DNA of 6,219 nucleotides from an uncultured Collinsella sp. (GTDB lineage: Bacteria; Actinomycetota; Coriobacteriia; Coriobacteriales; Coriobacteriaceae). The DNA is taken from the NCBI GenBank assembly GCA_902496645.1, contig CABVBR010000121.1, positions 1 through 6,219 on the forward strand, written 5' to 3'. The position numbers were made by a program, and so were the translations under genes. The notes beneath the pieces were generated by a model that ran no database searches, had not been told where the DNA came from, and saw only the letters and a program-made list of their open reading frames with translations. Positions 1 to 5,922 of this stretch are shown here, piece by piece (position 1 is the first letter of the stretch; the number at the start of each line of letters is the position of its first letter).

Positions 1-1
1 G

Positions 2-1519
2 TTCTCGCTCGTCATGGCGTTTTTGCCCAAGAACACGTCCTATAGCGTGTTTGCGGGACTCAACCTGGTCTCGGTCGCGGCCGTCCTGGTGCTGTCGCTT
101 ATGACCGCCGGCGACGTCCTCGTGAGCGGCAACGCCGCCAACGCCCTTGGCCTGTGGTTCCACCTCGATTCGCTGGGCTCCATCTTTGTGCTGCTCATCG
201 GCTTTATCGGTTTTCTCACGGGGCTGTTCTCGCTGCCCTACGTCAAGGCCGACATCGAGGAGGGCGCCATGCCCGCCGAGCGCGCTAAGCAGTACTACGC
301 GCTGTTTAGCCTGTTTGTGTTCACCATGCTGCTCGCATGCCTGTCCAACAACATGATCCTCACCTGGGCCGCCGTGGAGGCAACTACGCTGTCCACCGTG
401 TTCCTCGTGGGTATCTACAAGAACAAGACGGCCCTCGAGGCCTCTTGGAAGTACGCGATGGTCTGCACCGCCGGCGTGGCCTTTGGCCTCTTTGGCACGC
501 TGCTGATCTACGCCAACGCCGCCGACGTGATTCCCAATGCCCACGAGGCCGCTTTTCTTTCGTCTGTTCTGCCCTATGCCGACCAGTTCGACCCGACGCT
601 CATGCGCCTCGCCTTCGCGTTTATCGTGATCGGCTTTGGCACCAAGGCCGGCCTGTTCCCCATGCACACCTGGCTGCCCGACGCCCACTCCCAGGCCCCG
701 AGCCCTGTCTCGGCCCTGCTCTCGGGCGTGCTGCTTAAGTGCGCCATGCTCGTGATCATGCGCTTCTACGGCTTTACTATCCAGGCCGTGGGCGCCGAGT
801 ATCCGCAACTTTTGCTGCTGATCGTCGGCACGCTGTCCATTTTGGTGGCGGCACTTTCGATGTTTCGCCAGGACGACCTCAAGCGCCGCTTTGCGTACTC
901 GTCTGTGGAGAACGTGGGCGTTATCGCCCTGTGCCTGGGTATCGGTGGCCCGCTGGGTATCGCCGCGGCCCTGCTGCACTGCGTGTTCCACGGCTTTACC
1001 AAGACGCTTGCCTTCTGCGTGTCCGGCAACATCCAGCACGCCTTTGGCACGCGTAGCCTGGCCAAGATCCAGGGCGTCGTCGAGGTTGCCCCCGCAACCG
1101 CCGCGCTCGCCGTCCTGGCGCTGCTCGGTCTTGGTGCCTTCCCGCCCTTTGGCATGTTTATCTCCGAGTTCCTGACTTTTGTCGCCGGTGTTACCGCCGG
1201 TCCCATGTGGCTGGTCGTCGTGGTCGCCCTCGGTCTTACCGTGGCCATCTCCGCGCTCACCCGCATCGCACTCAAGTCGGTGTTCGGCCATGCGCCCCAG
1301 GGCATGGGCAAGCATGAGGCCCCGGCGCTCATGCTTATCCCCGAAATCATCCTGGCTGTCATGATCTTGTGGTTTGGCATCGCCACCCCGCTGCCCCTCG
1401 TGCACGGTGTGGAGACCGCGACCGGCATCGTACTCGAGCAGAGCACCGAGGAACTTCACGCGACGCCGATGTACCGCGCTGTGTTCGGTACCGAGACCGC
1501 TCAGAGCGAGGTGGAGTAA
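2..1519 (+). CDS. hyfF: Hydrogenase-4 subunit F (HyfF), antiporter-like membrane subunit, 5' partial
   Basis: This is a membrane subunit of the ND2/ND4/ND5 (Mrp antiporter-like) family, thought to couple hydrogenase electron flow to ion translocation. Numbered from the Met at base 14, it has many hydrophobic helices and conserved in-membrane charges: E122 in WAAVEATTLS, K211 in GFGTKAGLFPMHTWLPDAH, H322, H326 and K330 in the LLHCVFHGFTKTLAF stretch, and the loop DLKRRFAYSSVENVG (289-302). These match remembered E. coli HyfF closely. The frame is open back to base 2 and reads FSLV before that Met, matching FSLL about 16 residues into E. coli HyfF. No Shine-Dalgarno precedes base 14. I therefore infer that the true start lies upstream and that about 16-20 residues of the first helix are missing. 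HyfF is present in hydrogenase-4 but absent from hydrogenase-3, so it points to the larger Hyf-type complex. The stop is 3 bases before hyfG. Confidence 0.93.
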   Translation, partial: FSLVMAFLPKNTSYSVFAGLNLVSVAAVLVLSLMTAGDVLVSGNAANALGLWFHLDSLGSIFVLLIGFIGFLTGLFSLPYVKADIEEGAMPAERAKQYYALFSLFVFTMLLACLSNNMILTWAAVEATTLSTVFLVGIYKNKTALEASWKYAMVCTAGVAFGLFGTLLIYANAADVIPNAHEAAFLSSVLPYADQFDPTLMRLAFAFIVIGFGTKAGLFPMHTWLPDAHSQAPSPVSALLSGVLLKCAMLVIMRFYGFTIQAVGAEYPQLLLLIVGTLSILVAALSMFRQDDLKRRFAYSSVENVGVIALCLGIGGPLGIAAALLHCVFHGFTKTLAFCVSGNIQHAFGTRSLAKIQGVVEVAPATAALAVLALLGLGAFPPFGMFISEFLTFVAGVTAGPMWLVVVVALGLTVAISALTRIALKSVFGHAPQGMGKHEAPALMLIPEIILAVMILWFGIATPLPLVHGVETATGIVLEQSTEELHATPMYRAVFGTETAQSEVE

Positions 1520-1522
1520 CGA

Positions 1523-3295
1523 ATGATTGAAACTGAGAACAAGGTGTATGCCCGTCGCTGCGAGAGCCATGTCGAGGCCCTGCGCCGCGCCGTTCCGGGC
1601 TGCATCGAGAAGGTCGAGTGGCAGTGCGAGGACCAGCTGACGATTACCGTCAAGCAGGACAAGCTGCCCGAGGCCGTCCACTACCTGTATTACGAGCGCT
1701 ACGGCTGGATTCCCGTGATTATCGGCAACGACGAGCGCAGTCTGTGCGGCCGTTACGCCGTGTACTACGTCATCTCCATGGAGGGGGAGGACCCCGGCTG
1801 GGTGACCGTCCGCACCGAGGTCGATCCCGCCAAGATGACGTTCCCGTCCGTGACGCCGTTCGTCCCCGCCTGCGTGTGGGGCGAGCGCGAGCTGCGCGAT
1901 ATGTTCGGCCTGATCCCCGAGGGTCTGCCCGATCGTCGCCGCCTGGTGCTGCCCGATGACTGGCCCAGTGGCCTGTACCCGCTGCGCAAGGACTCCATGG
2001 ACTACCGCTTCCGTCCCGCTCCCGCGAGCGACATGGAAAACTACGAGTTCTTGGCCGACACCAAGGGCAAGGAGACCACGCTCGTTCCCATGGGACCGCT
2101 GCACATCACCTCCGACGAGCCCGGCCACTTCCGCCTGTTCGTCGAGGGCGAGACGATCGTCGACGCCGACTACCGTCTGTTCTACGTGCACCGCGGCATG
2201 GAGAAGGTCGCCGAGACGCGCCTGAACTATGACGCCGTGACGTTCCTCGCCGACCGCATCTGCGGAATCTGCGGCTGCGCCCACTCGGTGGCCTATGCCG
2301 AGGCCGTTGAGCGCGCCCAGGGCATTCATGTCCCGCCGCGCGCCCAGTACATCCGCGCCATCATGCTCGAGGTCGAGCGCCTGCACTCGCATCTGCTCAA
2401 CATTGGCCTGGCATCGCACTACACGGGCTTCGACTCCGGCTTCCAGCAGTTCTTCCGCGTCCGCGAGAAGTCCATGGACCTGGCCGAGAAGCTCTCCGGT
2501 CACCGCAAGACCTACGGCCTCAACGTGATCGGCGGCGTGCGTCGCGACATTTTGGCCGAGCAGAAGCTTTCCACGCTCACGACCATCCACCAGTTGCGCT
2601 CCGAGGTTCAGGAGCTCGTCGACATGCTGCTCTCCACGCCCAATTTTATCGAGCGTACGAGCGGTATCGGCATTCTGGACCGCAAGATTGCACGTGACTT
2701 CTCGCCGGTCGGCCCGCTCATGCGTGGCTCGGGCTATGCCCGCGACGTGCGCTTTGACCATCCCTTCGACGGCTACGCCGATCCGGACGTCCAAAAGATG
2801 CACGCCGCCACGGCCGACACCTGCGATGCCTTCGGCCGTACCGCCGTTCGCATCCAGGAGGTCTACGATTCGATCGACATGATCGAGACCATGCTCGAGA
2901 ACTGCCCGTCGGGCCCCATCCTCACCACGGATTGGGAGTACACCCCGCACAAGTACGCCATCGGCGCCACCGAGGCGCCGCGCGGCGAGGACGTGCACTG
3001 GGCCATGCTCGGCAATAACCAGAAGTGCTACCGCTGGCGCGCCAAGGCCGCCACGTACAGCAACTGGCCGGTCCTGCGCTACATGTTCCGCGGCAACACC
3101 GTGGGTGACGCGGCGCTGATCGTCGGATCGCTCGACCCGTGCTACTCCTGCACCGACCGCGTGACGGTGACCGATGTCGCCGCCAAGCGCGACCACGTGC
3201 TCGACAAGGAGCAGTTCGAGAACGTCTGGCGCGACAAGTCGCCGCTTGCGGGCGAGGGCACCATGGCCGCTCCGCTCGATGAGGAGGCGCTCTAA
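1523..3295 (+). CDS. hyfG: [NiFe] hydrogenase-4/3 large (catalytic) subunit HyfG/HycE, NuoC-NuoD fusion
   Basis: This is the catalytic subunit of a group 4 membrane-bound [NiFe] hydrogenase, reducing protons to H2 on the cytoplasmic side. Residues ~1-165 form a NuoC (30 kDa)-like domain ending in the family signature ERELRDMFGL (121-130) and LPDDWPSGLYPLRKDS (143-158). Residues ~190-546 form a NuoD (49 kDa)-like domain with GPLHI (191-195) and YVHRGMEK (221-228). The Ni-Fe ligands are visible as RICGIC (C247, C250) and DPCYSC (C540, C543), with EAPRGE at 484-489. All four ligands are Cys codons, so this is not a selenoprotein. By analogy with E. coli HycE, which HycI cuts after the Arg of the second motif, cleavage is predicted after R546, releasing 44 residues (32 in E. 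coli). The 590-residue length is slightly over the E. coli ~570. The start has GGTGGAG at 1510-1516 and lies 3 bases after the hyfF stop. Confidence 0.96.
   Translation: MIETENKVYARRCESHVEALRRAVPGCIEKVEWQCEDQLTITVKQDKLPEAVHYLYYERYGWIPVIIGNDERSLCGRYAVYYVISMEGEDPGWVTVRTEVDPAKMTFPSVTPFVPACVWGERELRDMFGLIPEGLPDRRRLVLPDDWPSGLYPLRKDSMDYRFRPAPASDMENYEFLADTKGKETTLVPMGPLHITSDEPGHFRLFVEGETIVDADYRLFYVHRGMEKVAETRLNYDAVTFLADRICGICGCAHSVAYAEAVERAQGIHVPPRAQYIRAIMLEVERLHSHLLNIGLASHYTGFDSGFQQFFRVREKSMDLAEKLSGHRKTYGLNVIGGVRRDILAEQKLSTLTTIHQLRSEVQELVDMLLSTPNFIERTSGIGILDRKIARDFSPVGPLMRGSGYARDVRFDHPFDGYADPDVQKMHAATADTCDAFGRTAVRIQEVYDSIDMIETMLENCPSGPILTTDWEYTPHKYAIGATEAPRGEDVHWAMLGNNQKCYRWRAKAATYSNWPVLRYMFRGNTVGDAALIVGSLDPCYSCTDRVTVTDVAAKRDHVLDKEQFENVWRDKSPLAGEGTMAAPLDEEAL
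3281..3287 (+). promoter_or_regulatory. Shine-Dalgarno site for hyfH inside the end of hyfG
   Basis: The sequence GAGGAGG lies 9 bases before the ATG at 3297 and within the last hyfG codons (Glu-Glu-Ala). It fixes the hyfH start at 3297. The same frame is open further upstream to an ATG at 3174, but that stretch overlaps hyfG and resembles no ferredoxin-like subunit. Confidence 0.8.
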
Positions 3296-3296
3296 T

Positions 3297-4013
3297 ATGC
3301 TGAAGCTTTGGAAGGTTAACGCCAAGGCCGGCGACGCGACGGTCAAGTACCCGTTTGCGCCGTTTCCCACCAACAAGGACATGCGCGGCAAGCCCGAGCA
3401 TAATGCTGAGCTCTGCATCGCCTGCGGTGCCTGCGGCGTGGCGTGCCCGGCCGATGCCATTCGCATGGACACCGACCTTGCGGCCGATACCATCACCTGG
3501 TCGATCGACTACGGTCGCTGCATCTTTTGCGGCCGCTGCGAGGAAGCCTGCCCCATGGAGGCCATCAAGCTCACCGAGGAGTTTGAGCTGGCCGTCATGA
3601 GCAAGGACGACCTCACCAGCAAGAGCGTCTATACGCTCGAGCACTGCTCGCGCTGCGGCAAGCCGTTCGCCCCGCACAAGGAGATCGACTACGCCAAGCG
3701 CCTGCTGCAGGCGGCCGGTAGCATGGAGGCCGAGCAGGCCGCCCGCACTGTCGGGATGTGCCAGGAGTGCAAGCGCGAGCTCGACGCCCTGCGCGCCGCC
3801 TCGGCCGTAAAGACCGGCAACGCGCACGGCATGGCTGCCAACGAGACGCTTGCGTCCGGTGAGCCCCAGGGCCCCGGCATGGAGTATCTGGGCGGCCACG
3901 GCGTAAACCCGGAGTATATCGACCGCGAGCTCAACCCCGATGCGCCCGAGATTCCCGCCGGTCCGGCGCCGGTCGAGGGCATCATCATGGATTTTGATAC
4001 GAAGGAGGAGTAA
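3297..4013 (+). CDS. hyfH: Hydrogenase-4 iron-sulfur subunit HyfH/HycF (two [4Fe-4S] clusters) with long C-terminal tail
   Basis: This is an electron-transfer subunit, related to NuoI, that passes electrons towards the small and large hydrogenase subunits. Two ferredoxin motifs are visible: C40xxC43xxC46xxxC50-P and C75xxC78xxC81xxxC85-P. The first is preceded by MRGKPEHN and the second contains CIFCGRCEEACP, both as in E. coli HycF. Two more Cys pairs follow, HCSRCGKPFAPHKEIDYA (C117, C120) and MCQECKRE (C155, C158). These are also paired in E. coli HycF and could bind a metal in a rubredoxin- or zinc-ribbon-like way (inference). The protein has 238 residues against about 180 in E. coli. The excess is a Gly/Pro/Glu-rich tail from about residue 163, with no motif I recognise and an acidic end. 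The start is one base after the hyfG stop, set by GAGGAGG. The last codons (Lys-Glu-Glu) form the ribosome binding site for hyfI. Confidence 0.93.
   Translation: MLKLWKVNAKAGDATVKYPFAPFPTNKDMRGKPEHNAELCIACGACGVACPADAIRMDTDLAADTITWSIDYGRCIFCGRCEEACPMEAIKLTEEFELAVMSKDDLTSKSVYTLEHCSRCGKPFAPHKEIDYAKRLLQAAGSMEAEQAARTVGMCQECKRELDALRAASAVKTGNAHGMAANETLASGEPQGPGMEYLGGHGVNPEYIDRELNPDAPEIPAGPAPVEGIIMDFDTKEE
4002..4010 (+). promoter_or_regulatory. Shine-Dalgarno site for hyfI inside the end of hyfH
   Basis: AAGGAGGAG is a near-perfect anti-16S match 5 bases before the ATG at 4016. It encodes the final Lys-Glu-Glu of hyfH. It is among the strongest ribosome binding sites in the window and supports 4016 as the start of the small subunit. 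Confidence 0.8.
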
Positions 4014-4015
4014 CC

Positions 4016-4798
4016 ATGGCCGAACCCACGCTTTTGCCCGAGCGGCTTCAGTACCGCCCGACCAAGATCGAGCTCGACGAGAGCATCGAGAAGGCCAAGG
4101 CGACCCTTCTTAAGAAGATTAAGCGCTCGGTGTACGTCTACCGTGTCGACTGCGGCGGCTGCAACGGCTGCGAGATCGAGATCTTCGGTTCCATCACGCC
4201 CGTCTTCGACGTCGAGCGCTTTGGCATCAAGGTCGTGCCCTCGCCCCGTCACGCCGATGTGCTGCTGTACACCGGCGCCGTGACGCGTGCCATGCGCATG
4301 CCGGCCCTGCGCGCCTTTGAGGCCGCACCCGATCCCAAGATCGTGGTGTCCTATGGCGCGTGCGGCTGCACCGGCGGCATCTTCTACGACAACTACTGCG
4401 TGTGGGGCGGCACGGACAAGATCCTGCCGGTCGACGTGTATATCCCCGGCTGCCCGCCCAGCCCCGCGCAGACCATCTACGGTTTTGCCATGGCGCTCGG
4501 TCTGCTGGACCAAAAGCTCCATGCCGAGACCACGGTGGAGGCCGAGGGCGAGCAGGCCGACATCCTGCACCCCGGCGTGCCGTACAAGCTGCGCGTTGCC
4601 ATTGAGCGCGAGGCTCGCGCCATGAGCGGCTACCGTTACGGCCGCGACCTGGCCAACGAGTTTATGGATACGCTCGAGGGCGCGCCCAAGGGCGATATCC
4701 GCGGTGCCATGGCGCTGCTCATCGACAAGCAGGACGATCCCCGCCGCGTCGAGGTCTACTCGGCGCTGCAGGATCTGGTGCTGGCTGGAGGTCGCTAG
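4016..4798 (+). CDS. hyfI: Hydrogenase-4 small subunit HyfI/HycG (NuoB-like)
   Basis: This is the small subunit, homologous to NuoB/PSST, which carries the [4Fe-4S] cluster next to the Ni-Fe site of HyfG. Residues 33-57 contain KKIKRSVYVYRVDCGGCNGC, nearly identical to E. coli HycG. The likely cluster ligands are C49 and C52 (GGCNGCEIE), C116 (SYGACG) and C146 (YIPGCPPSP). Other near-identical blocks are RFGIKVVPSPRHAD (68-81), LYTGAVTRAMR (84-94) and YCVWGGTDKI (127-136). The length of 260 residues is close to the 255 of HycG. One difference is an extra Cys at 118 (GACGC), where remembered E. coli HycG has Asn. There is no signal peptide, as expected for a cytoplasmic-facing group 4 enzyme. 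The stop codon TAG directly abuts the ATG of hycH. Confidence 0.96.
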   Translation: MAEPTLLPERLQYRPTKIELDESIEKAKATLLKKIKRSVYVYRVDCGGCNGCEIEIFGSITPVFDVERFGIKVVPSPRHADVLLYTGAVTRAMRMPALRAFEAAPDPKIVVSYGACGCTGGIFYDNYCVWGGTDKILPVDVYIPGCPPSPAQTIYGFAMALGLLDQKLHAETTVEAEGEQADILHPGVPYKLRVAIEREARAMSGYRYGRDLANEFMDTLEGAPKGDIRGAMALLIDKQDDPRRVEVYSALQDLVLAGGR

Positions 4799-5380
4799 AT
4801 GGAGCTCACGGACCGCTCTGGTTACTTTGCGGGCCCCGGCATGCTCGGCGGCTCTTTTGGCGATGCCTCGCGCGCAAGCGACGAGGCCGCCGAGGGCGTC
4901 GCCGACCCCTGCCTGACCCGCGAGCCCGACCAGGTGGTCTTCTACGAGCTCACACGTAAGTTTGTCGAGACCGAGGAAGACGTTCCCCAGGAGGCCTGCG
5001 ACGTGCTGTACTACACGCTCGCCGTGGGCCACCACACCGGCGTGCTCGATTGCTTTGAGCCGCGCCTGTCCGTGCCGGTGGACGTCTTCTATTCGCTGGT
5101 TGATGCACTGCCGGAGGGGGAGGCCAAGACAAAGTTTGAGGCCATCCGCTCCTTTGGCGAGTGCCAGCTCGATAAGGCCGCGGTGCCGTCCCTGCTCGAG
5201 GCGTGCGACACGCTGCTCAGCGAGCGCGGCTTCCGCGGGTCGGCCAAGGCCGGTATCTCGGTGTTCGACGACGACTTTGGCCTGCATGCCCAGCAGGTCG
5301 CGTTTCTGATGAAGTTCCGCGACCTGGTTGAGCGCGTGCGCGACGTGTCGGGCGTGTATCTGACGGGGAGGTTGCAGTAA
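4799..5380 (+). CDS. hycH: Formate hydrogenlyase assembly protein HycH/HyfJ family, extended
   Basis: This belongs to the HycH/HyfJ family, accessory proteins needed for assembly of the hydrogenase-3/4 large subunit; their exact biochemical role is not settled. The family core begins near residue 45 with QVVFYELTRKFVETEED and includes VLYYTLAVGHHTGVLDC (69-85), which aligns with YYSLAIGHHLGVIDC of E. coli HycH. SFGECQLDKAAVPSLLEAC (118-136) and the end VSGVYLTGRLQ also align. The protein has 193 residues against about 136 in E. coli. The extra length is an N-terminal extension of ~42 residues (Gly/Ala/Asp-rich, probably disordered) and an insertion of roughly 18 residues around 144-162. The start is supported by GGAGG at 4787-4791, 7 bases upstream, and directly follows the hyfI stop. 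The stop overlaps the hycI start by one base (TAATG). E. coli hyf also places hyfJ directly after hyfI. Confidence 0.9.
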   Translation: MELTDRSGYFAGPGMLGGSFGDASRASDEAAEGVADPCLTREPDQVVFYELTRKFVETEEDVPQEACDVLYYTLAVGHHTGVLDCFEPRLSVPVDVFYSLVDALPEGEAKTKFEAIRSFGECQLDKAAVPSLLEACDTLLSERGFRGSAKAGISVFDDDFGLHAQQVAFLMKFRDLVERVRDVSGVYLTGRLQ

Positions 5381-5883
5381 TGGGCCGCGTTGTCGATGGC
5401 CGTGTGAACGGTGCGCCCTTTGCGGGCATTGTGCTCACGGCGGGTAGCGTGCTGCGCGCCGACGATGCCGCCGGCCCCGTTCTCTCCAAAAAGATGGAGG
5501 ACGCGCCTCTTGCCGGCTGGTACACCATCGACGGCGGCCAGACGCCCGAGGACGACATCATCGAGGTCAAGCGCGAGCGTCCGCCGCGCCTGGTTTTGGT
5601 CGATGCCGCCGATATGGCGCTGCCCGTCGGCTCCATCCGTCTGCTCGATAAGACCGACGTCGCGCGCAAGTCGATGTTCACCACACATTCGCTTCCGCTC
5701 TCGATTCTGATCGAAGAGATTGAGCAATCATGCGATGATATCGTCTTCATAGGGATTCAGCCGGGCGACACGGAGTTCTACAACCCCATGTCCCCGGAGG
5801 TCTTTGACGCCGTCGACGCCGTGTACGACGCCGTGGCCGCCAACGACTTTTCCCACTTTGTCCGCTTGGGGCAGGAGCTGTAG
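5380..5883 (+). CDS. hycI: Hydrogenase maturation endopeptidase HycI (large-subunit C-terminal processing)
   Basis: This is a nickel-dependent maturation protease of the HycI/HybD/HoxM family (peptidase M52). It removes the C-terminal peptide of the large subunit once the Ni-Fe centre is in place. The expected target is HyfG, encoded three genes upstream. The three metal-contacting positions of E. coli HycI (D16, D62, H90) align with D29 in RADDAAGPVL, D75 in LVLVDAADM and H103 in MFTTHSLPL. Other matches are IDGGQTPEDDI (50-60) and IVFIGIQP (121-128). The N-terminal family motif is altered: GN...GDDG of E. coli appears as GS...RADDA, while both Asp residues remain. About 13 residues precede the point where E. 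coli HycI begins to align; the ATG at 5380 is chosen because GGGGAGG (5365-5371) lies 8 bases before it. GTG codons at 5404 and 5431 are weaker alternatives. Length is 167 residues against 156 in E. coli. Confidence 0.93.
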   Translation: MGRVVDGRVNGAPFAGIVLTAGSVLRADDAAGPVLSKKMEDAPLAGWYTIDGGQTPEDDIIEVKRERPPRLVLVDAADMALPVGSIRLLDKTDVARKSMFTTHSLPLSILIEEIEQSCDDIVFIGIQPGDTEFYNPMSPEVFDAVDAVYDAVAANDFSHFVRLGQEL

Positions 5884-5922
5884 GAGCGCCCGTCCCTGCT
5901 GATTAGGAAAGAAGTGATTGAC
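5884..5922 (+). promoter_or_regulatory. Short intergenic leader before focA with a weak ribosome binding site
   Basis: This 39-base gap is the only true intergenic space in the window. It holds an A-rich purine run, AGGAAAGAAG at 5905-5914, whose end is 8 bases before the focA ATG at 5923. It is a poorer Shine-Dalgarno match than those of the upstream genes. I see no stem-loop with a T run and no convincing -35/-10 pair. Read-through from the hydrogenase genes into focA is therefore likely, with focA initiating on its own site. Confidence 0.5.

Noticed and set aside
14..16. ATG at 14 as the true start of hyfF
   Set aside because: The frame is open upstream to the window edge, no Shine-Dalgarno precedes it, and the residues before it (FSLV) align with E. 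coli HyfF inside its first helix. The gene is better treated as 5' partial.
3149..3160. Possible selenocysteine in the hydrogenase large subunit
   Set aside because: Both Cys of the C-terminal motif and both of the N-terminal motif are TGC codons, with no in-frame TGA.
3174..3296. Upstream extension of hyfH to an ATG at 3174
   Set aside because: This would overlap 122 bases of hyfG, has no fitting ribosome binding site and adds a Ser/Arg-rich stretch unlike any HycF. The ATG at 3297 has GAGGAGG and starts at the family N-terminus.
2922..3899. Minus-strand open frame of 325 codons opposite hyfG and hyfH
   Set aside because: Same codon-bias shadow effect: it lies opposite motif-confirmed coding sequence and turns Arg-rich and compositionally odd.
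3689..5287. Long minus-strand open frame of 532 codons opposite hyfH, hyfI and hycH
   Set aside because: It is the shadow expected from GC-rich third codon positions of well-identified plus-strand genes; its product is low-complexity Ala/Gly/His/Arg-rich and matches no family I recognise.
5727..5739. Inverted repeat ATCAT-GCG-ATGAT in a locally AT-richer patch of hycI
   Set aside because: Arms are only 5 bases and the patch encodes residues that align with HycI (before IVFIGIQP), so coding constraint and chance explain it.
5884..5922. Terminator between hycI and focA
   Set aside because: No GC-rich stem with a following T run can be drawn in the 39 bases.
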